This document shows, piece after piece, positions 8,487 through 16,655 of a stretch of 56,875 bases of DNA. The notes beneath the pieces are model-generated. The model saw only the letters and a list, made by a program, of their open reading frames with translations, was not told the DNA's origin and searched no databases. A program made the position numbers and the translations under genes. How positions within the stretch are numbered: the stretch's first letter is position 1; each line of letters opens with the position of its first letter. This DNA comes from Umezawaea endophytica (lineage in GTDB: Bacteria > Actinomycetota > Actinomycetes > Mycobacteriales > Pseudonocardiaceae): the NCBI RefSeq assembly GCF_025061645.1, contig NZ_JANYMP010000046.1:1-56875 (forward strand), in the 5' to 3' direction.

Positions 8487-9025
8487 ACCTCGTCCACGAT
8501 CTCGACCAGCACGTCGTCGGGCGCGTTCGGCACGCCTCGGGTGACGAACTCGTTGCGCAGCAACGCCACCGCGACCGTGGCCACGCGCGGGTGCAGTGCT
8601 CCGGGCCGCACCTCGCCCCTGGCCACGGCGCGGCCGAGGACGGTCAGCCACATCCACGCCCCGTCGTCGGTGGACCGCTCCCGCATGCGCTCCAGCAGGT
8701 CCGGGTCCGCCAGCAGTCCGCGCAGGATCTCGCCATAGGGCGACGACCACGTCCGGTTCGCCATCCGCAGCAGTTCCAGGACGTCGCCGCGCAGCTCGCC
8801 GGTGTCCGGCACCTCGACGGTGGTCGTGGTCAGCCGGTGGTACGCGGCGATGCCGAGCGCGGCCCGGTTCGGCCACCGCCGGTAGATGGCGTTCTTGTTG
8901 GTACCGGCCCGTTTCGCGACCCGGTCCATGGTCAGCCCCGGATAGCCGGACTCGGTCAGCTCCTCCACCGCGGCCTGGAGGATCGCTTCCTCCAGCGCGG
9001 CTCCGCGCCGTCGCGCACCGACCAT
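8459..9025 (-). CDS. TetR family repressor (probable regulator of the 9124 gene)
   Basis: 188 residues. The N-terminal TetR HTH is visible in ILQAAVEELTESGYPGLTMD, AKRAGTNKNAIYRRWPNRAAL. The C-terminal domain is variable. The ATG at 9025 is preceded by GGGAGG. It is divergent from the gene at 9124, and two identical-core palindromes lie between the genes, one 16 bp from its own start, so autorepression and repression of the neighbour are likely. Ligand unknown. Confidence 0.9.
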   Translation of the reverse strand: MVGARRRGAALEEAILQAAVEELTESGYPGLTMDRVAKRAGTNKNAIYRRWPNRAALGIAAYHRLTTTTVEVPDTGELRGDVLELLRMANRTWSSPYGEILRGLLADPDLLERMRERSTDDGAWMWLTVLGRAVARGEVRPGALHPRVATVAVALLRNEFVTRGVPNAPDDVLVEIVDEVYLPLLRSR

Positions 9026-9040
9026 GCACCCTCCCGGATT

Positions 9041-9120
9041 AGGTACTCACCGTACCTTGCGCCGACTGTCGACCGCCCGCTACGGTCCTCCTTAAGGTAC
9101 TCCCAGTACCTTAAGGAGGA
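9041..9120. promoter_or_regulatory. Twin TetR operators and promoter, one inside a 35-nt perfect palindrome
   Basis: Site 1 at 9041-9057 is AGGTAC-TCACC-GTACCT. Site 2 at 9095-9111 is AGGTAC-TCCCA-GTACCT. Site 2 is the centre of a perfect 16-bp inverted repeat with a CCC spacer (9086-9120), whose right end is the Shine-Dalgarno sequence AAGGAGGA of the 9124 ATG. A plausible promoter for that gene is TTGCGC (9057-9062), an 18-bp spacer and TACGGT (9081-9086), which would place the transcription start inside the left arm. Confidence 0.8.
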
Positions 9121-9123
9121 GTC

Positions 9124-10134
9124 ATGAGGCACGGCATCACCTACGACACGGGCTTCCGCAGCGGGGGCTCCAGCACGCACGAGCCGTTCGACCCGGACGT
9201 CGTGCGGCGCGAGATGCGGATCATCCGCGAGGACCTGCACTGCGACGCCGTCCGGATCACCGGCGGCCACGTCGACCGACTGGAGGTCGCCGCCGTCCAC
9301 GCCGCCGCGGTCGACCTGGAGGTGTGGATCTCGCCGTTCACCAACGACCTGACCACCGGCGAACTCCTGGACCTGCTCGCCGACGTGGCCGAACGCGCCG
9401 AGAAGATCCGCCTGGGCGGCGCGGAGGTCGTGCTGGTCACCGGGTCCGAGCTGACCCTGTTCACGACCGGCTTCCTGCCCGGCGACACGCTCGACGAGCG
9501 GCTCGCGCTGATCACCGGACGGCCACCGGAACTCGGCGTCGCGCTCGCCGCCGTCCCCAAGTTGCTCAACGACTTCCTCGCTCGGGCCGTCGACGTCGTG
9601 CGCGAGCGGTTCGGCGGCCGGATCACCTACGCGTCACTGGGTTTCGAGCAGGTCGACTGGGAGCCGTTCGACATCATCGCGACCGACGCGGGCTACCGGT
9701 CGGTGGAGGTCGCGGACGGGTACGAGGACGAGATGCGGGCCTTCGGCGCGCTGGACAAGCCCACGGCGATCACCGAGTTCGGCTGCACCACCCACCGCGG
9801 CGCGGCCGACCTCGGCGCGCGCGGCGCGTTCATGCTCGACTGGGACGGCGCCCGGCCGGTGGCGCTCAAGGGCGAGTACGTCCACGACGAGCAGGAGCAG
9901 GCCACCTACCTGCGGGAGGTGCTCGACGTGCTGGAGAGCACGGGCATCGGCACGGCGTTCGTGTGCACGTTCGTCACCTACAACCTCCCGTACGGCGAGG
10001 ACCCCGCGAAGAACTTCGACGTGGCGAGCTACGGCGTGGTGAAGGTGCTGGAGAACGGGTTCGGCGAGACCTACCCGGACCTGCGCTGGGAGCCGAAGGC
10101 GGCGTTCGCCGCGCTGGCCGAGCGCTACGCCTGA
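9124..10134 (+). CDS. Conserved hypothetical protein, glycosidase-like TIM barrel
   Basis: 336 residues, with no signal peptide or membrane segment. Regular beta-alpha alternation and KPTAITEFGCTT, with Glu at the end of a strand, recall the nucleophile strand (EFG) of clan GH-A glycosidases. ITYASLGFEQVDWEPFD could hold the partner acid. Similar Streptomyces proteins have been labelled abortive infection proteins, with little functional support that I know of. It has a strong Shine-Dalgarno (AAGGAGGA) and is predicted to be under the divergent TetR. Its end overlaps the next, convergent TetR gene by 10 bp. Confidence 0.7.
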   Translation: MRHGITYDTGFRSGGSSTHEPFDPDVVRREMRIIREDLHCDAVRITGGHVDRLEVAAVHAAAVDLEVWISPFTNDLTTGELLDLLADVAERAEKIRLGGAEVVLVTGSELTLFTTGFLPGDTLDERLALITGRPPELGVALAAVPKLLNDFLARAVDVVRERFGGRITYASLGFEQVDWEPFDIIATDAGYRSVEVADGYEDEMRAFGALDKPTAITEFGCTTHRGAADLGARGAFMLDWDGARPVALKGEYVHDEQEQATYLREVLDVLESTGIGTAFVCTFVTYNLPYGEDPAKNFDVASYGVVKVLENGFGETYPDLRWEPKAAFAALAERYA

Positions 10135-10724
10135 TCCGGCGTCGGCACCGGGATCTTCCCGTCGCGCAGCAGGGCCGTCGTCTCGGCGGCGAGGGTGCGC
10201 ATGTCCGCCGTGCCACCGCTGTTCACCCAGGACCGCACGACGACCTCGATGACGTTGATGGCGAGCGCCGCCGTGAGTTGCGCGGTGACGCGGTCGGACG
10301 GATCGTCGAGCCGCTGGGCGACCTCGGCCGCCAGCGCGTCGCGCCACGACCACAGGACGTCGCCGAGCTGCGCCCGCACCGAGCCGTTCGGTCCGGAGAT
10401 GTCGTAGACGGCCAGCACGCGCGCCGGGTCGGTCGCCATGACGTCGAGGACGCGGCCGATGACCGTGTTCAGCGCGACCGGCAGCGGCGCGACCGGCTGG
10501 GCGTGGAGTTCCTCCAGCGCGTCGAAGAGGCTCGTCCGGACGAACTCGACGACGAGCGTCTCCTTCGTCGGGAAGTAGCGGTAGAGGGTGCGCGGGCCCA
10601 CCTCGGCGGCGACGGCGATCTGCTCGATCGTGGTCTGCTGGTAGCCGTTGCAGGTGAACAGCTCGAAGGCCTTCTCCGAGATCAGCCGGCGCGTCCGGGC
10701 CATCTTCTGCTCTCGGATACCCAC
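10125..10724 (-). CDS. TetR family repressor (probable regulator of the P450 cassette)
   Basis: 199 residues. HTH: LISEKAFELFTCNGYQQTTI, then VGPRTLYRYFPTKETLV, with the typical YRYFPTKE recognition helix. A MftR/TetR-like C-terminal domain follows. GTG 10724 is preceded by GAGGAGG at good spacing; the longer frame to 10820 would run into the operator region. It is divergent from the P450 gene, and two palindromes lie in the 160-bp intergenic region, so it probably represses the P450-ferredoxin-reductase-exporter cassette in response to an unknown ligand. Confidence 0.88.
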   Translation of the reverse strand: MGIREQKMARTRRLISEKAFELFTCNGYQQTTIEQIAVAAEVGPRTLYRYFPTKETLVVEFVRTSLFDALEELHAQPVAPLPVALNTVIGRVLDVMATDPARVLAVYDISGPNGSVRAQLGDVLWSWRDALAAEVAQRLDDPSDRVTAQLTAALAINVIEVVVRSWVNSGGTADMRTLAAETTALLRDGKIPVPTPDQA

Positions 10725-10821
10725 GCCCACCTCCTCGGGTCGGACAACCGAAGGGGAGGCTAGCACCGCCACCAGCGCGTTCCCGGTACGTGACTTCGGC
10801 CACTTGCCGTCACGACTCACT

Positions 10822-10860
10822 CACTGGCAGTGTGGACATCGTGGCAGTTACTGCCACGAT
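10822..10860. promoter_or_regulatory. Palindromic operators upstream of the P450 gene
   Basis: 10822-10832 is CACTG-G-CAGTG. 10838-10860 is a perfect 11-bp inverted repeat (ATCGTGGCAGT) around a single T. Both share the core GGCAGT/ACTGCC. Position between divergent tetR and P450 genes fits TetR binding. The second palindrome ends 24 bp before the P450 start and probably overlaps its transcription start. Confidence 0.65.
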
Positions 10861-10884
10861 CTTCACCACCACGAGGGGTACGCG

Positions 10885-12102
10885 ATGACCGAGGCACTGA
10901 GCAAACCGAGCACCGGGACATTCCCGACAGAACGGTCGAAGGACTGCCCGTTCGACCCCGCCGTGGGCTACCAGGAGTTCCGCGAGAAGGAGCCGATCGC
11001 CCGCGTCTCCTGCCCCGCGGGCATCGACGCCTGGCTCGTGACCAGGTACGACGACGTCCGCGTCGTGCTCAACAGCCCCGGCCTCAGCTCCGCGGTGCCC
11101 GTCATGGGCCACGCCAACCCGCAGGCCGACTTCACCACGCCGATGAACCCCGGCTCGATCATCCAGACCGACGGCGAGGCGCACGCCCGCCTGCGCAGGC
11201 TCCTGACGGCCGAGTTCACCGTCAAGCGCATCCAGGCCCTGCGCCCGTACATCCAGAAGCTGATCGACGACCACATCGACGCGATGCTCGCGAGCACCGA
11301 ACCCGTCGACCTGGTCCGCGACTTCGCCCTGCCGATCCCGTCGCTGGTGATCTGCGAGCTGCTCGGCGTGCCCTACGAGCAGCGCGACCGGTTCCAGCAG
11401 CAGAGCGGCATCCTGACCTCGGTCGACGTCGACCCGGACGTCGCGATCCAGGCCAACGCGGAGATCCAGGGGTTCGTCTCGCAGCTCGTCGTCGACAAGA
11501 TGCGGAACCCCACCGACGACCTGATCTCCCGGCTCATCAAGCGCGCCCAGGACGCGGGCCAGCCCCTGACCGTCGCGGAGCTCGTCGTCCTCGCCCTGTC
11601 GCTGCTGGTCGCGGGCCACGAGACGACCGCGAACATGATCACGTTGAGCACCTTGACCCTGCTGCGCAACCCCGACCAGCTCGAAGAGCTGCGGGCGAAC
11701 CCCGACCTGGTGCCCGCGGCCGTCGAGGAGATGCTGCGCTACCTGTCCGTCGTGCAGTTCGGCCTGTTCCGGGCCATCACCGAGGACATCCCGCTCGGCG
11801 ATGAGACGCTGCGCGCGGGCGAATGGCTGGTCACGTCGCTGGCGTCGGGCAACCGCGACACCGCCGCCTTCCCGAACGCCGACCAGCTCGACGTCCACCG
11901 CAAGGCGTCCGCGCACCTCGCGTTCGGCTACGGCGCCCACCAGTGCCTGGGCCAGCAGCTCGCGCGGGTCGAACTCCAGCAGGTGTTCAGCACGCTGTTC
12001 ACCCGCATCCCCACCCTGCGCCTGGACGTCCCGTTCGAGGAGCTGAGGTTCAAGGACAACACCCTCGTCTACGGCGTCCGCTCGCTCCCCGTCGCCTGGT
12101 AA
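10885..12102 (+). CDS. Cytochrome P450
   Basis: 405 residues, soluble class I bacterial P450. I-helix AGHETT (residues 243-248) for oxygen activation, K-helix ExxR (EMLR, about 282-285), and heme-binding loop FGYGAHQCLG with proximal Cys354. Overall character resembles the CYP105/CYP107 group that oxidises secondary metabolites or xenobiotics. It is followed 28 bp later by a dedicated ferredoxin and then a ferredoxin reductase, giving a complete electron chain. The ATG lies after ACGAGGGG. Substrate unknown. Confidence 0.95.
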   Translation: MTEALSKPSTGTFPTERSKDCPFDPAVGYQEFREKEPIARVSCPAGIDAWLVTRYDDVRVVLNSPGLSSAVPVMGHANPQADFTTPMNPGSIIQTDGEAHARLRRLLTAEFTVKRIQALRPYIQKLIDDHIDAMLASTEPVDLVRDFALPIPSLVICELLGVPYEQRDRFQQQSGILTSVDVDPDVAIQANAEIQGFVSQLVVDKMRNPTDDLISRLIKRAQDAGQPLTVAELVVLALSLLVAGHETTANMITLSTLTLLRNPDQLEELRANPDLVPAAVEEMLRYLSVVQFGLFRAITEDIPLGDETLRAGEWLVTSLASGNRDTAAFPNADQLDVHRKASAHLAFGYGAHQCLGQQLARVELQQVFSTLFTRIPTLRLDVPFEELRFKDNTLVYGVRSLPVAW

Positions 12103-12130
12103 CCCCACACCTCTTCAAGGAGAACACCCC

Positions 12131-12325
12131 ATGCGCGTGAGCATCGACGAAGACGGCTGCGTCGGCGCGGGCCAGTGCGTCCTCGCCGCCCCGGACGTCT
12201 TCGACCAGCGCGACGAGGACGGGATCGTGGTGCTGCTGGACGAGGCGCCCGCTCCCCACCTGCACGACGCGACGCGCGAGGCCGCCGTGCTGTGCCCCGC
12301 ACTCGTCATCCACCTGGCCGAGTGA
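12131..12325 (+). CDS. 3Fe-4S ferredoxin
   Basis: 64 residues, of the small ferredoxin type that serves actinobacterial P450s. Cluster ligands are visible as GCVGAGQC (Cys10 and Cys16, with Ala/Gly at the fourth-cysteine position, hence 3Fe-4S) and the distal Cys in VLCPALVIHL. It passes electrons from the downstream reductase to the upstream P450. The ATG is preceded by AAGGAG. The stop overlaps the reductase ATG by one base (TGATG), suggesting coupled translation. Confidence 0.93.
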   Translation: MRVSIDEDGCVGAGQCVLAAPDVFDQRDEDGIVVLLDEAPAPHLHDATREAAVLCPALVIHLAE

Positions 12326-13485
12326 TGCCCGACATCGGACGCGTCGTGGTGGTGGGGGCCTCGGCGGCGGGGCTGACCACCGCCGAATCCCTGCGCCGCG
12401 GGGGCTTCGACGGCCTCATCACCCTGATCGGCGACGAACTGCACCTCCCCTACGACCGCCCGCCGCTGTCCAAGCAGGTGCTGCTGGGGACGTGGGAACC
12501 GGAGCGCACCGCGTTCCGCGACGACGCCACCTACCAGCGCCTGGACGTCGGCCTCCGGTTGGGCGCGACGGCCACCGGCGTCGACCTGGGGAAGCGGTCG
12601 GTCGCGCTGGCGTCCGGCGACCACGTCCCGTACGACCGGCTGGTCATCGCCACCGGCGTCCGCCCGCTCAAGCTCCGGCAGGGTCACGACCTGCGCGGCG
12701 TCCACGTCCTCCGCACGGTGGACGACGCGCTGGCGCTGCGGGCGGCACTGGCCGGGGCCACCTCGGTGGCCGTGGTGGGCGCGGGGTTCCTCGGCTCGGA
12801 AGCCGCCGCGGCGGCCCGCACCCTCGGCCTCGACGTCACCCTCGTCGACCTGGCGCCGGTCCCGATGTCCCGCCAGTTCGGCGACGAACTGGGCGGCTGG
12901 ATCGGCGACCTGCACCGGGACAACGGCGTCGTGGTGAAGACCGGTGTCGGCGTGAACCGGCTGCTCGGCGACACCGAGGTCACCGGCGTGGAACTCGCCG
13001 ACGGCACCACCGTCGACGCCGACGTGGTCCTGGTGGCCATCGGCTCCACGCCGGCGACCGACTGGCTGGAGTCGAGCGGCATCCCCCTGCGGGACGGGGT
13101 CCTGTGCGACTCCACCTGCCAGGCCGTCCCGACCGTCTACGCCGCGGGCGACGTGGCCCGCTGGCACAACGAGCGCTTCAAGGTCGACATGCGGGTCGAA
13201 CACCGGATGAACGCCACCGAGCAGGCGATGGCCGTGGCCAAGAACATCCTCGGCGACCCGAAGCCGTTCACGCCGATCCCGTACTTCTGGACCGACCAGT
13301 TCGACGCGAAGATCCAGGCGTACGGCATCTTCCCGCCCGGTTCGACGATGACCGTCGCGCAGGGCAACCCGGCCGACCGCAAGTTCATCGCCCACTACCA
13401 CCACGACGGTGACCTGGTGGGCGTCCTCGGCTGGAACATGCCGCGGGAACTCCGCGCGGCCCGCGCCCTGCTGACGCAGGACTAA
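12325..13485 (+). CDS. NAD(P)H:ferredoxin reductase (FAD)
   Basis: 386 residues. The N-terminal FAD Rossmann motif is VVVVGASAAGLTTAESLRR; the second, NAD(P)H-binding Rossmann motif is VAVVGAGFLGSEAAAAAR; the FAD C-terminal signature is VYAAGDVARW. The family includes putidaredoxin reductase-type enzymes that reduce P450 ferredoxins. It is translationally coupled to the ferredoxin. A hairpin follows at 13495-13525. Confidence 0.93.
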   Translation: MPDIGRVVVVGASAAGLTTAESLRRGGFDGLITLIGDELHLPYDRPPLSKQVLLGTWEPERTAFRDDATYQRLDVGLRLGATATGVDLGKRSVALASGDHVPYDRLVIATGVRPLKLRQGHDLRGVHVLRTVDDALALRAALAGATSVAVVGAGFLGSEAAAAARTLGLDVTLVDLAPVPMSRQFGDELGGWIGDLHRDNGVVVKTGVGVNRLLGDTEVTGVELADGTTVDADVVLVAIGSTPATDWLESSGIPLRDGVLCDSTCQAVPTVYAAGDVARWHNERFKVDMRVEHRMNATEQAMAVAKNILGDPKPFTPIPYFWTDQFDAKIQAYGIFPPGSTMTVAQGNPADRKFIAHYHHDGDLVGVLGWNMPRELRAARALLTQD

Positions 13486-13494
13486 AAACCCGCA

Positions 13495-13525
13495 GCGGTG
13501 GCGTTGCTCCAAGCGACGCCACCGC
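13495..13525 (+). terminator. Hairpin between reductase and exporter genes
   Basis: A 13-bp stem with one G-U pair (GCGGTGGCGTTGC against GCGACGCCACCGC) lies directly after the reductase stop. There is no clear T-run. It is 20 bp before the exporter start, so it may be a partial terminator or mRNA stabiliser. Confidence 0.5.
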
Positions 13526-13544
13526 ACACTTCGCCGGGGAGAAG

Positions 13545-14792
13545 ATGACGCCCACCGAGGCAGGCCCGACCAGACTGAAGCTAGTGGGGCTACTGGGGGC
13601 CCTCTGCACCCTGGGCCCGATGTCGATCGACATGTACCTACCAGCGTTCCCCAGCATGGCCACCGAACTGGAAGCGGCGGCCCCGCAGATCCAGCTCAGC
13701 CTCACCACGTTCATCATCGGCCTGGCACTGGGCCAACTGCTGGCGGGCCCGATCTCGGACGCCATCGGCCGCCGGAAACCGCTGCTGGTAGGCCTGGCCG
13801 CCTACATCACGTTCTCCCTGCTCTGCGCCATCGCCCCCACGGCGCTGGCGCTGGCGGGCCTGCGCTTCATCCAGGCCCTGGGCGTGGCGGCGGGTTTCGT
13901 CGTGGCCACGGCCGTCGCCAGGGACCTCTTCTCCGGTCTCGCCATGGCCAAGTTCATGAGCCTGCTCATGCTGGTCAACGGCCTGGGCCCGGTGATCGCG
14001 CCGGTGCTCGGCGGCCAGGTGCTCCGCCTCACGAGCTGGCGGGGCACCTTCCTGGTCCTCGCCATCATCGGCGCGATCCTGCTGACCATCCTCGCCTTCG
14101 CCCTACCGGAAACCCACAAACCCGAGAACCGGGTCCCCGCCAACCTCAGGGGCACCCTCAGGACCTTCGGCAAACTCCTCAGGGACCGCTACTTCCTCGG
14201 CTACGCCCTGGCGGCCTCGTTCGCCCTCGGCAGCCTCTTCGCCTACGTCTCGGGCGCCAGCTTCGTACTCCAGAAGGTCTTCGGCCTGAGCCCCCAGCAG
14301 TTCAGCCTCGTCTTCGGCGTCAACTCACTGGGCATCCTCCTGGCAGGCCTGCTCAACACCTGGCTAACGGGCAAGCTCATGCCCAGGACGCTCCTCAAGG
14401 CAGGCCTGGGCATGGCCACCACGGGCGGCGCCGGCCTGCTGGCCGCGGGCGTGCTGGGCGGCGGCCTGCTCACCTTCCTGCCTGCGCTCTTCCTGCTGAC
14501 CACCAGCGTCGGCGTCCTGCTCCCCAACGCCGCCAGCCTCGCCATGAACCGCCACCCGGAAGCGGCGGGCAGCGCCTCGGCCCTGCTGGGCGTCCTGCAA
14601 TTCCTCGCGGGCGGCCTCATCGCCCCGGTGGTGGGCGCGGCGGGCACGGAGAGCGTCCTCCCGATGGCGGCCGTCATGGCAGGCCTCACCATCGCGGCGA
14701 CCCTCGCCTTCACCCTCTTGACCAGAGGCGACAAGGGCATCACCAGGGAACCGGACGCTATCCCGCGACCAGCGGAGGCCGCCGCCCACTAG
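13545..14792 (+). CDS. Bcr/CflA-type MFS drug exporter
   Basis: 415 residues, about 12 membrane segments. Bcr/CflA hallmarks are the N-terminal GPMSIDMYLPAFP, motif A LAGPISDAIGRRKPLL, and the drug-transporter motif C-like GLGPVIAPVLGG. It is probably a proton-coupled exporter of a small molecule. Lying 59 bp behind the ferredoxin reductase, it likely exports the product or toxic substrate of the P450 system. ATG 13545 is preceded by GGGGAGAAG. Codon use toward the 3' half seems slightly less GC-biased (many CTA, AGG), perhaps a sign of separate origin. Confidence 0.92.
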   Translation: MTPTEAGPTRLKLVGLLGALCTLGPMSIDMYLPAFPSMATELEAAAPQIQLSLTTFIIGLALGQLLAGPISDAIGRRKPLLVGLAAYITFSLLCAIAPTALALAGLRFIQALGVAAGFVVATAVARDLFSGLAMAKFMSLLMLVNGLGPVIAPVLGGQVLRLTSWRGTFLVLAIIGAILLTILAFALPETHKPENRVPANLRGTLRTFGKLLRDRYFLGYALAASFALGSLFAYVSGASFVLQKVFGLSPQQFSLVFGVNSLGILLAGLLNTWLTGKLMPRTLLKAGLGMATTGGAGLLAAGVLGGGLLTFLPALFLLTTSVGVLLPNAASLAMNRHPEAAGSASALLGVLQFLAGGLIAPVVGAAGTESVLPMAAVMAGLTIAATLAFTLLTRGDKGITREPDAIPRPAEAAAH

Positions 14793-15645
14793 CCGAACGG
14801 TGGAGGACGCCGTAGACCGGGGTGGTCCCGTCGGCGGCGAGCGCCCGAAAGCGCTCCGGTGGTGTCCAGCCCGTGGCCAGCAACGCCGTCGGGTCGGCCC
14901 GTTCCAGCGGCAGCACCTCGCCGGTGTCGAGGCCGCGCAGGACCGAGACGGACGGGGTGGCCAGGTCGGAGGCGACGTCGACGGCGTACCGCCCGGACGG
15001 GGACGCCGCGAGGTCGTGCTCGAGGTCGTCGTCGGTGACCCGCCGGAGGTCCCCGCCGTCGAGGCCGACCCGGTAGACCTGCCGGTGCACACCTCGGGGT
15101 CGTTCACCATCGCGTACCGGAAGGAGCGCAGCTCAGGTCGACCGCCGTCCGGCGGGGCGGCGCGAACCAGGTGCATCAGACCCAGTCCGCGCTGGTCGAT
15201 GCGGTGGGTGAGCAGGCGGGTGGAGTCCGGTGACCAGACGGCCAGCGGCGGCGGGGAGATGCCGAAGGTGGCCAGCAGCGCGGTGCTGTCGTTCGCGTCG
15301 GGCGTGCGCGCGTAGGGCTGGTCCTCGGTGCCGTCGGAGGTGAGCTGCCGTTCCAGGCCCGTCGCCGCCTCCCGGACCCACAGGTCGTGCCCGCGCCGGA
15401 AGGCCAGGTGCTTGCCGTCGGGCGAGGGGAGCTCGTGCGGTGCGTGGTCCGGGGTGGGGTCCGGGACGGGGGTCCTGGTCCACGCCGCGCAGTCGACCTC
15501 GTAGCTCTCCGTGCCGTTCTCGCCGAGGACCGCGTACTGGAAGGCGTCGGCTGTCCCGAGCCGGCGGGGACGAACACGGGACCGGGTGACCAGTTCCCTC
15601 GTCCGGGCGGGCAACAGGCGTTCCGCGACTGCGTAGCGTGCGGCG
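14758..15645 (-). pseudogene. Remnant of S9 (DPP-IV-like) prolyl peptidase, N-terminal propeller only
   Basis: Minus-strand reading shows a recognisable S9 peptidase beta-propeller: YAVAERLLPARTRELV, ELPSPDGKHLAFRRGHDLWV, PLAVWSPDSTRLLTHRIDQR and HLVRAAPPDGGRPELRSFRY. A frameshift near 15085 (the frame changes between RYAMVNDPE and VHRQVYRVGLDGG) breaks it. The second frame continues as RFRALAADGTTPVYGVLHR and stops at 14758, before the catalytic alpha/beta-hydrolase domain, which is absent. The 5' end is fused in frame to the beta-lactamase remnant near 15645. It is therefore non-functional as a peptidase. Confidence 0.8.
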
Positions 15646-16655
15646 AGGTTGGTCACCTCCAGCCGGACCCCGCTCATCTCGCAGGCCCCGACGAGCCGGG
15701 CGGCGTCGTGGACCGGTGAGCAGACCGGTGCCGGAGCTCGCGGGGTGATCCCCGCCAGGCTCCCGAACAGCTCGCGGAAGACCTCGTCGGCGAAGGGGTA
15801 GCCGAGGGAGGGGCAGTTCACCGTGGTCGCGACGGCGAGGTCGTGCTCCGGCGCCCACAGCAGGTAGGAGGATCCGGCGACGTTCGTGCCCGAGTGCCCG
15901 ACCAGGGTGCCGCCGTCCCAGGAGCGTCCGCAGGGGCCGAGCCCCCACCAGTCCGCCACCAGCGTCGGCGGCACCGCCACCTGCGGGGTCACCATCCGGT
16001 CGACCGAGGAGGCGGCCAGGATCTTCGCACCGGTGAGCGCGGTGCCCCGGCTGAGGAAGACCGCGGCGAACCGGGCCAGGTCACCCGCGCTCTGGCACAG
16101 CGTGCCGCCCGCCGGTCCCATCGAGCGCGTGAGCGACCAGTGCCGCAGCACGCGCGGGTCCGCCCCGCCCACGTGCCCCAGCGCGTGCCGCCTCCAGATC
16201 GCCTCCTCGGCGGTGGTGGCGGAGTTGACCAGGCCGGCGGGTTCGAGCAGCCGCTCCCGCAGCACCCGGTCCCATGGCAACCCGGTGACGTGCTCGACGA
16301 GCCTGCCGGAGATGGTCGTCGAGGCGTTGGAGTAGCCGAAGCCCCGGCCCGGCTGGAACGACAGCGGCACGTCGGCCAGCGCCTCGACGTAGCGGGTCAC
16401 CGCGTCCGCTCCCGCGCCGTGGTCGGTGTACGGACCGTTGTCGATGCCGCTGGACATGCTCATCAGGTGCCGGGGCGTGACGGTGCGGGTGGCGTGACGG
16501 TGCGGGTGGCGTGCGCGTCGGGGAGCCGGAAGCCGGGCAGTTGCTCGCCGACCGGCTCGTCCAGCCCGATGCGGCCCTCCTCGACCAACCGCATCACCAG
16601 GACAGCGGTGTGCACCTTGGTCGTGGAGCCGATCTGGAACAGCGTGTCCGGGGTG
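15646..16655 (-). pseudogene. Remnant of serine beta-lactamase/CubicO-type hydrolase
   Basis: The upstream frame reads DTLFQIGSTTKVHTAVLVMR, with the catalytic S-x-x-K (STTK), then GRIGLDEPVGEQLPGFRLPD. After a 17-bp tandem duplication the frame shifts and continues as HLMSMSSGIDNGP, PGRGFGYSNAS (the Y-x-N tyrosine motif) and GTLVGHSGTNVAGSS (HSG). The protein start is missing: homology ends at about 16655, where the PaaX-like remnant begins on the other strand. The C-terminus runs in frame into the S9 remnant after CEMSGVRLEV. All three active-site motifs survive but the gene cannot give an intact product. Confidence 0.8.
16475..16508. repeat. 17-bp tandem duplication that frameshifts the beta-lactamase remnant
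   Basis: GCGTGACGGTGCGGGTG occurs twice head to tail (16475-16491 and 16492-16508). Removing one copy restores the expected reading (DAHATRTVTPRHLM). The duplication is therefore the direct cause of the frameshift. Confidence 0.85.
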
